In this document: positions 49,242 to 60,365 of the stretch, piece after piece
Numbering within the stretch: position 1 is the first letter of the stretch
Layout of the letters: every line of letters begins with the position of its first letter
Source of the DNA: Bilabrum cf. latius
Lineage: Eukaryota > Bigyra: Bicosoecida > Bigyra > Bicosoecida
DNA: 64,000 nucleotides
Assembly (NCBI GenBank): GCA_965178125.1
Contig: OZ237738.1
Span: 434,001-498,000, forward strand
Direction: 5' to 3'
Notes under the pieces: model-generated
Told to the model about the DNA's origin: nothing
The model's database searches: none
The model's input: only the letters and a program-made list of their open reading frames with translations
Made by a program: the position numbers and the translations under genes

Positions 49242-52200
49242 TCATGATACGCCCGAAGCGCCCCCACCATGAGATTGCTTCTTGGCAGCCGCTGCTTGCT
49301 GCTGCTTCTTCTTTGCGAGCAGCTTCGCTGCCCCAGTCTGCCTTCGTCTCCCAGCACCCCCACCTCCAGTCCTGTACCGCGAACCCGACTGCCTCCCTGC
49401 GCGACCACCCGTGGACCAGGCAGACCCGCTCCCACTCGATGGAGCCGTGGTGTCAGCCGTACCAGCGCTCGACGGAGTGCGCGACGCTACTGTAGACGCA
49501 GCGGCATCCGACGAGTCTTCACGAACCCCTACCCGCTCACCGCCCGCCCCGACCCCCGCAGCACCCTGCTGAGACGGCGGCCTAGTTCCGGTCCTAGTTT
49601 TCCACTTGCCGGAACCCCCAGATCCCAGCACCGCAGTACCACCAGGGCTAGTACTACCACCACTCCTCGGACTACTCTGTGCCCCACCCAAGCGGGAGCC
49701 GGCATCGAGATCAACACCACCCCCCTGTAGCAAAGCTCGCATGGCGGCGTGGTCTCCTCTCACCGGTGCCCCCGCCTTTCCAGCCGCAGCACCGGCGCGC
49801 GATACCGGCAGCCGACTGGCAGCTCCCTCCGTCACAGCCCCGTGAGCATCCAGGCCAGGCGGCTTGCTGCCGGCCACTGCGCGCGGCCGGGCCCCATTCA
49901 TGTTCTGTCTAGACTTTGCGGACCGCAACAAAGCTAGAGTGCGCTTGGAAGGCCCCTTTGCCCTCGCTGAGCCCGCGCTGCCTTCGCCTTGGCCAGAGCC
50001 GCTGCCATCTCCACCACTGGGTGATGATGATGGCGTTGACGATGATGGCGTTGACGACGCTGATGATGATGGTGGCACCTGGGCGCTCGAGGCAACCTGT
50101 GAAGCGGCGGGCAAGGCGTTGCCCCCGCCGGTCCCCTTGCCTCCTTTACCCTTGGGCGTATGTGGCGGCGAGGCAGACTGCGGGGGCTGTGCCGCTGCGT
50201 CCGTGGACCCGCCAGCAGCTCCGTGCGCCTGCTTGCTTGCAGCCTTCATGGATGCGCCCCGCCCCGACCGTGCCCTCTGCAGCTCCTTGCGGCGGCGCCG
50301 CCTAGCCGACTGCGACTTGCTGGCCAACGCCCCCGCGCTCGCGGCCGAGACGCCCCTCCCTACCGTGATGGTGCGAGGTGCCACCCGGCTGGGAGCCACG
50401 AGAGCACGCACCTCACCTTGGCACGGGCGAAGCACCACCACAGCCCCTGTGGCGGCGTGCACTAGTACACTCTCCTGCCGCTAAAACTCCGCGGAGAGGG
50501 CCTGGGGCGACGCGCCTGGCCTGCTGGACAGGGGGGGAAGTGGGTTCACGAGACTGGACCACAGCGCGCTTGAGTCCGACGCACTCAGCGCGAGGACCTG
50601 CAGGTCGCTGCCCGCAGAAGCCGCGATACACACGGCGCTACCCCCGGCGATCCATTCCATGCTAGCCTCGCTCCAGCCGCCCCTGCGCTCAACGCGGGCT
50701 AGGGCGGATTTCGCGTGCCTGGCCTCATTGGTGCTGGGCGGGGCCGCGTCCTGCTGTCCTGAAGGCCTGCTGGCGAGCTCCACGAACGGGCCGACCGCAA
50801 CCGCCACCGCCTGGACCCCTGCCACGCCGGCGGTGGGCGACAGCTTCAGGGTTGCGACCAGTATGGCCGGAAAAGTCTCTCCGGTGGTGCTGCTCTTGCC
50901 CTTGATCGGACTGCCGATCATGTTCACGGCAATGCTTGCAGACCACGCAATCACAGCCGCGCTGCTCGCGGGGCTCGGCAACACGCCAAGGCACCGATGG
51001 AAGGAAATGTCTGACACCTCAAGGCCATCCGACTGTCCAGCCGCGAGATAACCGTGTGCCTGCGCGGCTCTGCTGGCAGCCTCCAATGCGGCCTTCTCGT
51101 ACGCAGAGCTAGGTAGCGGCCAAAGTTTAGAGGGCAGCGGCCTGCGGGCAGGCTTCGAGCTAGCCGCGGCAGCGCCCGCCGACTCGGTGCGAAGAAGCAG
51201 TGCGGCAGCTCCCGAGAAGGTGCTCGAAGACGTGCCAGGAGCCAGCTCGACAGGACCGGTGCAGGTACCCACCAGCACGCTGGGCCACGAGCTGGCGCCC
51301 GCACACGCTTCGGCAACGGCGGCAGCGTCTGCCCTTGCAACGACACTCTTAGGAACCGCCCCTCCTGCGTCCACCATCGCCTGTACTCGAAGTTGGAGCT
51401 TTGGTGGAGCCGCATCCGAGCCACCTTCACCGGTTGCAGCTTCCGGCTTCACGATGGCTGCCTTGCCACTGGGGAACACAACGACAAGGCCGGGCATACC
51501 GTCGGGAGAATACTTCTCTCCCAGGCTGTAGTCTGCGTTGAGCAAGCACATCGAAGGAGTGTAAGGCTCATCCTCGCCGTCGACTGGGATCGATATCGTG
51601 ATTCCAGAGGTGGCTCTCCACTCCTGAGCGCCTGCCTCGTCGGATGCAGCCGCATTCGGGGCCTTGGATCCCGTCGGCTGTGCCTTTGTGGGTGCAGCTA
51701 GCCACATGGCCAGCTGCATGGATGGTGCAACCGCAGTACCCGCATCTGACGGCCGCAGCAGCGCCCACACCGCGATACCTCCCCTCCCGACACTCTCTCC
51801 CAACTGTTCCATCGACACGCGGGCAGCAGCGGTACTCGCATCGATCACGGCCGCTACAGCCGCATGGGAAGGCAGTCCGGTGCCACCACTGCTGCCACCC
51901 TCAGTAGCCATCGACCGAGGTGCGGCCTCATCGTGAGGCAGCCTCAGATTGACCTGGGCCGCCCGCGCGTCACTGGTTGGGCTGGGTGCACCACTACCTG
52001 TTGACAGCAGCACCGATCGGGAGAATCTACGGAGAGTTAGAACGCTGGATGCAGGAGCGGGTGCCGACGACGCGGAAGAAGTAGAGACACGAGGAATCGT
52101 CTGTGCATGCGAAGCTGGGACCACCACGGCCATAGGCAAGCCCGGATGCAAGCACAAAGCCTTTCCAGCTCCTGCAGCATCCGCTTCAGCGCCATCCGAC

Positions 52201-53389
52201 CCGCTGACATCGTCCATGGAGTGCACAGGGGCCGGTTTCCAAGCGACCTCGTCGTTGCTGGCAATGGCCGCCACTGGGCGCAGCTGGCTTCCGGCACCAG
52301 CGCCAGCCTTTGCTTTGACCTGGGACCCAGCGGTTGTTGCAGGGGCATCGCTTTTGAAAGAAGACCCCTTGTCGATTTCCGATCCAAGCCTCGTTGTCTG
52401 CTGGTCTGTGACGGCGCTGCCCGCCCCGTCGCCTGCCGCACCCTCTGTCATGGGCTTGTTGGTCTTCGCCTTCTCAGGGGAGACTGCCTGTGCTTGCGGG
52501 GCGGCTTCAGGTGCGGCCAACTAATTGGGAACAGGGGGTGTTTCATTCTATTCGGCATTCTCGCCTTCCGCGCTGCTGCCAGGGTTGGCAGGGATGGATT
52601 GCCCAGTCGGGCCGGAGGCAGGTGCCCCATCAGCAGGGCCCGCGCCACCACCCGCACCGCTGCTTGGCCCGGTTTCTGCAGAACTTGGATTGGTTTCCTA
52701 TGCGGGGTCTCTGCGGCTGCCGTCTTTGCCGGTTTGAATCTCGCCGACTCCAGCGAGAAGCCGAACCAAGCGCTCCAAGGCCGCTGCCTCAACTCCAAAG
52801 CTTGCACTTTGCAGTGCCCTGTGCGCCGAGACGAACGTGCGCTTCAGCGAAGCGTTTGGATACGGTCGTTCACGCGATTCCTGTGGATCTGATGCCAGCG
52901 CAACGATTCGAGAGCCAGCAACGCTTGCAGCTTCGACAAGCAGCTTCGTGAGGCGTTCTAGAGACTGCGATCATTTCAGAGGTGCAAGAAGGCTACCATG
53001 CAGAATCTGACCCCAATTTAACACACCAGTAGGGACATTTACTATGTCATGCTTACGTTGACCTTTGCCGATTCAGATCGGAGCTTCGCCTCGATGACAG
53101 CCGTTTCAGCTTTCGCTGCAGCGGCCTTGTGCTCAGCATGGTGCAGATCTGAGGCAGACGCCAGTTCAGAAGCCTTAGCAGATAATGCAATCAGCATGGG
53201 AGTGATAGGAAGCGAAGAAGATGTAGCTTGAGCGGAGACTGCGCCTCCAGCCGCGGATCCATCGGCGTCCGATGACAAATCAGACAGAAGTCTATCCAAA
53301 ACCGAACTAGATCTTGAGTGGCGCCGAGTCCCAGTACTATGACTATCAAGTTCTTGCGCAAATCCTTCTCTGGAACCTTTGGACGACAT
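49242..53389 (-). CDS. Uncharacterised Ala/Ser-rich protein (1,351 residues), two exons
   Basis: Exons 53057-53389 and 49242-52964 encode 1,351 residues. I do not recognise a family. The N-terminus (MSSKGSREGF) leads into a helical stretch across the splice junction: EAKLRSESAKVN, then SLERLTKLLVEAASVAGSR. The next few hundred residues are Pro/Gly/Ala-rich. The middle and later part (about 51.7-50.4 kb) has alternating hydrophobic segments such as VCIAASAGSDLQVLALSASD and LVHAATGAVVVLRPC, suggestive of beta-propeller blades (weak). The C-terminal ~400 residues are basic, Ser/Gly-rich and low-complexity. At least four in-frame TAGs are read as Gln, including 52521-52523, 52548-52550 and 50481-50483. 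Start ATG is 53387-53389 and stop TGA 49242-49244. A vesicle-coat or scaffold role is possible but unsupported. Confidence 0.75.
52965..53056 (-). other. Spliceosomal intron (92 bp) in the uncharacterised gene
   Basis: The donor is AAC|GTAAGC and the acceptor GATCGCAG|TCT, phase 0. Splicing shifts from one open frame to the other and removes stops in both, giving SAKVN joined to SLERLTKLLVEAA. Confidence 0.8.
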
Positions 53390-53543
53390 GGTGAATGCTG
53401 CACGAGTGTTTCTAATTGTGCAGTTGTCGAATGTAACGAGCCAATCTCGTTTAAAAACCGCACGAAACGGACGTGAGTCAGCGCTCAGCTCCTGGATGCA
53501 GCCTTGCAGCACCGAGATCGGCACAAATCAAAAAGAACATTGC
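53390..53543. promoter_or_regulatory. Divergent promoter region between the uncharacterised gene and the EF-hand gene
   Basis: These 154 bp lie between divergent start codons. No motif is recognised. Confidence 0.4.
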
Positions 53544-54926
53544 ATGGGCTGCGGGAGCAGTCGCGTTGGGCTTCGAGACGCGTTCAGCGGAGTAGAGCAG
53601 GAGGAATTGCTTCTGAAGTATGGAGAGCTGCAGCATTCCCTACATTTGGAGGACAAAGAGATGCTTGACATGTACAAAATATTTGCTATGTTTGATGACA
53701 ATCGGACAGGCGTGCTCTGCTAGTCGGACTGGCTTGCGCTCTTCGACTTGGAGCGGTCTCCGCTGACCGAGAGACTTTTTCGCATGTTTGCTGGTGGTGC
53801 CGAGGATGGCGTCAGCTTCAAGTACTACCTGTTTAGCACTTGGACGTTTTGCACCCAAAACACTGCATCGTTGACTTCGTTTGCGTTTCAGATGTATGAT
53901 AGCCGCAACAGGGGTATTCTTGGGGCGGCCGACGTCATGGCAATGATGAAGGATCTGTTCGGCGTGCAGTATGAGGACAACCCCATCGCCCAGCAGATCA
54001 TGCGGAAGTTGCTAGATAAGAATGTTAAAGGCGAGCGAACCACAGGAGGGGTGACCCAGGCGATGTTTGCTCAGCTTGCTAGCTCTGCCAAGAATCTTCT
54101 GTACCGGCCGTTCCAGGTGTAGCACCACATGCAGGACCAGGTGCTAGGCAGGGCGTTCTGGGCAAAGAAAGCCAGGTAGAGGTATGACATGCAGGCAGAC
54201 GGCAGGTTTGACCTGAGCGCAGTCGTTGAAATCATGAATCGCGGCAAGGCAAAGTCCCGGCACCTGACCGTTCTGCAAGGCGTGGTCGTTCCACTCCGGA
54301 CGGCTGCCGGGACGCAGGAATCCGAAGCAGAGGCGCAGCAAGCAGCTCGCCAGAAAAATTTCATGCTACAAATGGATGAGGACAGCAGAGAAATGGTGAA
54401 GAAGGCCTCCTCGGCGAAGATGAGGCAGAGTCCGGCGAGGCGCTCGCCCCACCGATCGGCCAGCAGCCAGGCTCCGTACGACAGCTAGCACGAAGGAACT
54501 CTCCAGACCGGGAGCAACCTTAGACCAGCAAAAGTGCCGGCACATCCGAGCAGTGCAGGGTGGAGCGCGGTCGTGGGCGGCAGCTCGGACTCGACGATGC
54601 GCTCGTCCCTGGGTGGCGGCGGCCAGGCGCTCCCCAGCGGGGTGGCCATGCCGAGGTCCATGTCGATGCAAGTCGGACGCCATGCCAGGACCGCCGCTGG
54701 TCACGCCGACCTCGAGTAGAAGATATCTGCAGGTCTCCCGCGCTCTGCATCGAGCTCCTTCACGGAACGTCTTCTCGCGTCGCCAGGAAGGGGAGCAGGG
54801 GCAGGGGCAGGAGCAGGCAGGCACGTCTCTGCAGCCGCCCGAGAGAGGATGGACCGTAACCCGGCCACTAAAGTGAATCACAGAGCTTCCGCCATGCGGA
54901 GAGCCCAGCAAGGATTCCGAGGATGA
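53544..54926 (+). CDS. EF-hand protein with N-terminal lipidation signal (460 residues)
   Basis: The protein starts MGCGSSRVGL, a classic N-myristoylation (Gly2) and palmitoylation (Cys3) signal, so it is probably membrane-attached. Two EF-hand-like loops are visible: DDNRTGVLCQSD (residues about 51-62, in MYKIFAMFDDNRTG) and DSRNRGILGAAD (about 119-130, in FAFQMYDSRNRGIL). The organisation recalls calcineurin-B-like calcium sensors with a long extra C-terminus. The second half is basic and Ser/Gly/Arg-rich, probably disordered. Five in-frame TAGs are read as Gln (53721, 54120, 54177, 54486, 54717); the first lies within the first EF loop. The stop is TGA 54924-54926. Calcium binding is inferred from loop shape and was not checked residue by residue. 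Confidence 0.82.
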
Positions 54927-54975
54927 TGAACATAGGAAAGTACAGCAGCGCAATCCACGTGGATTCGATCTACTC

Positions 54976-55511
54976 AAATCGAAACTCAGTCCCTCCCGGC
55001 TCCAAGGCCAGCCTCTACCTCCATGCCCACGATTGCCCCTGCAAATCGAAACTCAGTCCCTCCCGGCTCCAAGGCCAGCCTCTACCTCCATGCCCACGAT
55101 TGCCCCTGCAAATCGAAGCTCAGTCCCTCCCGGCTCCAAGGCCAGCCTCTACCTCCATGCCCACGATTGCCCCTGCAAATCGAAGCTCAGTCCCTCCCGG
55201 CTCCAAGGCCAGCCTCTACCTCCATGCCCACGATTGCCCCTGCAAATCGAAGCTCAGTCCCTCCCGGCTCCAAGGCCAGCCTCTACCTCCATGCCCACGA
55301 TTGCCCCTGCAAATCGAAGCTCAGTCCCTCCCGGCTCCAAGGCCAGCCTCTACCTCCATGCCCACGATTGCCCCTGCAAATCGAAACTCAGTCCCTCCCG
55401 GCTCCAAGGCCAGCCTCTACCTCCATGCCCACGATTGCCCCTGCAAATCGAAGCTCAGTCCCTCCCGGCTCCAAGGCCAGCCTCTACCTCCATGCCCACG
55501 ATTGCCCCTGC
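54976..55511. repeat. 67-bp minisatellite, eight tandem copies
   Basis: Eight head-to-tail copies have unit starts at 54976, 55043, 55110, 55177, 55244, 55311, 55378 and 55445. They are nearly identical; the main visible difference is an a/g site (gaaactc in copies 1, 2 and 7, gaagctc in the others). The last copy overlaps the 3' end of COG8 and supplies its final codons and stop. The unit length is not a multiple of three. The copies abut with no unique spacers, so this is not a CRISPR array. Confidence 0.97.
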
Positions 55512-57317
55512 AAATGCTGCAATCGAGTCGGACACCTTGGTTTGAATCGCGCCTCGCAACTTGTCAAGCACACCACTGGCAGCGACCACGTCGTCCGCTG
55601 CGTATCCTTCCGCAAGCATGGCCTGCCTCAGCTTGCCTGATGCCGCAGCCTCGTGGGCCGCGCGATCCAGGCCGCTGAGATAGTCCTCCAGGGCACTCAG
55701 CACCATCTCCGCGGGTGCAATCTGCAGGCAGTGCCTCAGCTCGTTGTAATCGTCCACGAACCGGGACAAAGAGGCGCCGAGCGGGGCAAACCAGAGGTGC
55801 TCCACGGGAATCTCAAGCGGTGCGCGGCTCTTGGAAGAGGAGGGGCCCAGGGACGTAGCGTCGTTCAATGCAGTTGCTGTGCCGTTGCTGCCGCTACCGC
55901 TGCCGCCAGGGGCCGGGGCATCTCCTAGCCCGGCCCCCGGGACCGCTGGCCCTTCATCATTCCCTTGTTCCCCGAGTCCTTGTTCCCTGTGCGCCCTCCC
56001 CTCCCTCAGCAGCGCATCAGTGACCCAGCGGGCGCTCCCCACCCGCGCCTGGAACACCGCCAGGGCACTCTGCACGGCCTCTGCGAGCAGCTGCCCCGCG
56101 CGGCTGGAACACGCTTGCACGACGGCAGCAGCGGCGTCCGCGTGCCCGCACGTCCCACCGAGAAAGTTTGCGTCCGACACACACTGCCCATGGAGCACTG
56201 CAAGCCCTTGCGAATCCCCCGGCTGAATCTGCTGGACGAATCGCAGCACAGATCTCACCGTGCCGTCCAGCACGCTGTGTGTCCAGCCCAAGAGAGCTCT
56301 GGACGCAAATGCAGCGGTGGTGGCAGATGATGCTGATGCTGATGAGGATGAGGATGAGGATGAGGATGAGGATGATGAGGGCCTCCCGCTCGCCTCCGCT
56401 GTCCACGCCCCCCCCTCGCCGTCTGTGCCAGTGCGGTGCCGGCTGCGACCCGGGCCGGAAAACAGCGCGTGGATGAGCGTGGCCGCGCCCTGGCACCCTG
56501 TTCTGGCTGCTTCCAAGCGGGCCATGGCGCTGGCGTGTGGGGAGCCGGCGCGGGAGGAGGACGACCTGGCCTCCAGCTGCACCGCGCGATCGCGACCGTC
56601 CAGGACATCCAGCACGAGATTCTCGTCGTGCGAATCGCTGGGCTGTGTACCGCACGCTCGAGCCCATGCAGGAAGGCTGCGCCTGCGGACGAGCCGCTCG
56701 TGGCCGTGGCTCGCACGCCTGGCGTCAGCATGGTACAGCATTCGAAGCAGACCAAGAGCCCTGGCGGCCGCCGCTACATGAAGGCCGGGGCGGGCAAGCT
56801 CTTCCAATAACTTGGATTGGAGCAAAGAGACGGAAGGGCACACTGAGCCTCGGAGGCGCTTGAGCGCGGCGCAGCTCTAGGTTTCGCAAGAGGCCACTGC
56901 TCCATCCAGCTTTGAAAGGAGCTGAACGACAAACCTGCCGTTCTTTGAACCCGATAGCGCGGCTACATAGGCTGCACGAGGTGCAGAGGCCAGCGCGGTG
57001 GCTTCTAGCGTCTTGGATTCGGCGCTGCGCAGACCGGTTTGCAGAGCTGACGACCGCTGAGCCGCTGCCTCTGCGGAGCTGGCAGCCTTCTCGATTCGAC
57101 CAAGCGTAGATTGCAGTAATCTAACCTTAGATCCCATCGAGCGGGCCGCGAACGCCACCTCAAGGCCAGCATCATGGCCCTCTAAGTGTTCTGAAAAATG
57201 ATCGAGTTGCCCCTGCTCCTATGACGACCGAATCCGGCGGAGCTCAGCGGCCGTACCCCAAGGAAGGGTCTCCAGTTGCTGTATAGACGTTGGAACCGTA
57301 TTTGTTCCTGTATCCAT
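55455..57317 (-). CDS. COG8: COG complex subunit 8 (COG8/Dor1)
   Basis: This 620-residue protein matches subunit 8 of the conserved oligomeric Golgi complex, a peripheral Golgi tether for retrograde vesicles. Supporting segments are LLQSKLLEELARPGLHVAA and ARALGLLRMLYHADARRAS, which fit the COG8 LLQQLR...LRVIGYLRR region, and the C-terminal APLGASLSRFVDDYNELRHC followed by LQIAPAEMVLSALEDYL. A poly-Ser stretch (near 56335-56375) and a Gly-rich insert are lineage-specific. In-frame TAGs at 57219-57221 and 56877-56879 are read as Gln. The start is ATG 57315-57317 (MDTGTNTVP) and the stop TGA 55455-55457. The last 18 codons (AGAIVGMEVEAGLGAGRD) and the stop are one unit of the downstream minisatellite. 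Without the TAG reading, the N-terminal third would be lost. Confidence 0.82.
56333..56376 (-). repeat. Poly-Ser microsatellite in COG8
   Basis: A run of gatgat/gatgag trinucleotides on the plus strand encodes about a dozen Ser residues on the minus strand (SSSSSSSSSSSSSASASS). It is likely length-variable. Confidence 0.8.
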
Positions 57318-57428
57318 GGCGATAAACTCGGCTAAGTGAGTAAACAGATGGCTGAATACGGAACGTTCGCAGCTCATAGAAGCCATCGTTTCGTGCTTCA
57401 TTTCGTTACTCGAAGCCTAGAACGAACC
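57318..57428. promoter_or_regulatory. Divergent promoter region between COG8 and the membrane protein gene
   Basis: These 111 bp lie between divergent start codons. No motif is recognised. Confidence 0.4.
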
Positions 57429-59585
57429 ATGAGACTCGCTGTGATTACCTTATACATTCTTAATGTACTGGTGATGAACGTCGGTTCCGAGTCTGACTCT
57501 GGCTTCCGTGCGATCGGCGCTGCAATCCAAGCCAGAATTTTACGAAACGACCGCACTAGCGAGGCATACAGGCTTGTGTCCGACCCCGAGCATGCGGTTC
57601 GGTCTGTTGAAAAGAGCATATCGACTGTATCTCAGATGTGGGCCGCAGTGGTAGGCGCAGATGTCGAATCAGGTTCCGCTACGGCCTCTCGCCGGGCGCC
57701 TGCAGCCACATCAGAGCTCGTGAAAGGTCTACTGGCAGCCAGCCAACGAGTTGGCCCTCGGCTGCTGCAAACAAACGCCACAAATAATGCGTCCGGGGCG
57801 ACGGCTAGCCCAGAGTGCGCACCGTACGCCATTGAGACTGTCAGCCAGGTGAACGAGGATGTGTGCAACGGGCTCCAAGTAACTCCGCAGGTGCGGCAGC
57901 TGCTCGTAGCAATTGATTCTGCGGGAACCAACGGCACAATCGCCAGACTGGCGCTCCAAGCGCTCGAGGCAGTGCTGGACGAGGAGGCACTGGAAGCGCT
58001 CATCCCGGATAATTTCGCCGTCCCGGCAGCCCTCAACCTCAGCCAGCTGCTCACGCCCGAGCAGCAGGCCGCGGTTCTCGAAGCCAACAACGTATCGTCC
58101 CTGGATGACATCCGGACCATTCGCTAGCTGTTTGCTCCCAACGGAACGGTCGTCCCCGCCGCGCAGGTGCTCGATGCTCTGTCCATCGACGATTTGGAGG
58201 ACTTGGTCGCAAGCATCGAGTGCACGACGGTGAGCAGACGGGCACCTGCGTGCGCGTGCCCCCTGGACTTTGATGGGCCCGAGTGCTTGCTGCCGAGGGC
58301 GTACCAGTGCGACGTAGAGCTGGTCCCGACGGAGGCGGAGGCGGCTTGCCTGGCGGCGGGTGGGGACTCGGCCGCCATCCGAAGGCTGGGGTATGACCCG
58401 GCTACTGACGGGCAGCCGCCGTGCAGGTTCGTGCAGAAGGAGGGCGAGCCGTCCTCCTATCAGCTGCGGCTGCGCGTCGCGTGCGCCTTCGCGCCCATCG
58501 CGGCGCCGCGCTTTCACCGCTGCAACGGAACCTCCATGGACCCCCAGTTCTACGCCCAGGGAGGCATGGCCGCCCCGTGGGACGGAGATACCGCACCGGG
58601 GGGTCCCGATGGCCCGGCGCACCTGGCTCGTCGCACAGAGGAGATCTACTCCGGCAACATGTCCTCCTGCGCAGAGGCCTCATTCGCGTACGCAGTGGGC
58701 GGCGGGAGCCTGTCGCTGTCTTTGACGCACGACCCAAGGTTGCTGCTGCACGTCAGGCCTCTAAACTTTGACAGGATGTCCGACCACCGCCTGGATGCGG
58801 CGCTGCCCCTGACCCAAGGGAGTCCCAGCTCGGGAGCCGGCTCATCTGCCTTGGAGCCTGGAGACCAGCCACCACCACATTCTCACGCGCTGGCAGACGG
58901 CACCGACCCCGGGCAGGCAGGGGTCCCCGGCCCGTGGCAGAGGAACGAGACGTCGTCAGGGATCCAGTCGCCCGGTCTCCGCTCGTGGACCATGAGGGGG
59001 TCCATCGCATCCCTGCTCGAGGCAGTCGTTGAGTTGGACGTGGGGGCGACCTCGATGGGACGGTGGGCGGGAGGGTTCTGGCCCGCGGGCAGGCTGTGGG
59101 TGGAGTCGTACGTAGGACGGTGTCGAGCGGACAGCAACGGCACCGGTGGGGTCCTGGGTCCAGAGGCGTGCGGGCTGCCAGTGGCGGGGCGCGCTTGGCC
59201 CTCAACGCGAATCAACGCCACGAGCGGGGAGCTGCTCTACGAAGCGCGGGCGCTCTGGGTGGGCCCTTCCCGGGTGGTGCGGCTGCCGCTGGACGAGGAC
59301 GGGTACGAGGCTCCCCCGTATAGGGCGGAGCTAAACGTCCCGCTTCTTCTTGGGCTCCTGATCCCTTCGGTGCTTCTGCTGGTGGCGGGCGCGGCGTACT
59401 ACTGGAGGTACAGCCAGGCCAGGAAAGTGGAGGAGAAGAGAGCGACCACAGATACCACAAAGCTGACCCCGGAGGAGAGGGAGGCGCTTGGAAGCCTCGC
59501 GGGGCTGGAGGAGGAGCCGCTGGTGCTGCCCAGGGTGGCTGCTGGTAGTGCAGAGGTGGCGGCGGATCGGCCGCGCGTGGGCTGA
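57429..59585 (+). CDS. Type I membrane glycoprotein with one EGF-like motif (718 residues)
   Basis: ATG 57429 begins a signal peptide (MRLAVITLYILNVLVMNVG). A large extracellular region follows with many N-x-S/T sequons. Around residue 275 the pattern CACPLDFDGPEC matches the C-x-C-x(5)-G-x2-C core of an EGF/laminin-type module, the only domain I can suggest. Near the C-terminus VPLLLGLLIPSVLLLVAGAA (about residues 637-656) is a transmembrane helix, followed by a basic stop-transfer sequence and an acidic cytosolic tail of about 60 residues. One in-frame TAG (58125-58127) is read as Gln; without it the signal peptide and the membrane anchor would be in different proteins. The stop is TGA 59583-59585. 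It is probably a surface or endomembrane receptor-like protein; ligand and role are unknown. Confidence 0.82.
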
Positions 59586-60365
59586 GCGATTCGCGCGTTG
59601 TGCTTGTCGCTTGGACCGCAAAACTTTCTAGGTACTTTGAACATTAAATATAAATCACTCATCTAGCGTCCCGCCTCTTTCGCGTGGGCCGCTTCTTACC
59701 ATGCCAACCAAACTGTTCGTTCACATTCCCGTGCCATCTCGCGGGCTTTCTGACCCGTGCTAGTCAGTGAGACTGTCTGTATGCAGCGCAGTCTTCACCA
59801 GGACTTGCTGAAAATGGAGCCTACTCTCAACGAAGATCCCTCCATCTCGGTCTCTGGGGAAGAGCTTTCTACGGTCCATGTGAACTCGGTCGGCTCAACG
59901 ACGTCGATGCTCTCAACCTCATTCGAATCTCCGGAAGTCAGAACCATCATTCCAGCACCGAACGTCTGGTTGTTAGTATAGTGTCCCATTGGTACTACGA
60001 TGCAAAGTCCATAGATCAGGGAAATTAAAGCCACTTTCGCGAGTTAAGCGGCAGTTGCACTTCGCGCGCCACAGGTGTTAAGTTTCTTATTTATTTATTG
60101 TATCAGCCATGGTGGAAGAACTCACGGTACGAGCTGCCATGCAGCAGGGTTGCACTCCCTCTCAATGAAACGAAAGAAATCATAGCAATTACAGCACACA
60201 CCAGTCGCATCATTCTTTGTTTGGCTCAGTTGCTTTGATACAGAATGGTCTGGCGAGTCTCCGATCTCGCGCCAAACCGCGGTGCACAGTGTGACGAGGG
60301 GCTATTCGGAGCGGAAAACAGAGGAACCGGTGGGGACGTGTGGACGCAGTTGCTCTATCCCTTCG
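59586..60365. other. Intergenic region upstream of AROM
   Basis: About 780 bp hold the 3' flank of the membrane-protein gene, with an AT-rich stretch at 59640-59660, and the AROM promoter. A minus-strand open frame at 59795-60034 looks mildly protein-like (TFGAGMMVLTSGDSNEVE) but begins at a GTG and has no homology I recognise. No RNA gene or repeat is seen. Confidence 0.45.

Noticed and set aside
54976-55511. CRISPR array
   Set aside because: The 67-bp units abut without unique spacers; this is a minisatellite in a eukaryotic genome.
54923-55678. Plus-strand repeat protein translated from the 67-bp array
   Set aside because: The unit is not a multiple of three, so all frames are open by repetition alone. 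The array overlaps the COG8 3' end on the other strand and has no supporting motif.
1253-59585. UAG as Leu, Tyr, Glu or pyrrolysine
   Set aside because: At family-invariant sites (PTRELAxQ, SHPQALAQ, ALQFP, aminotransferase KIQS) the expected residue is Gln, and TAG adjoins CAG in Gln runs.
59795-60034. Small minus-strand gene upstream of AROM
   Set aside because: It begins at GTG rather than ATG, has no recognisable motif, and lies in the presumed AROM promoter; kept only as a note.
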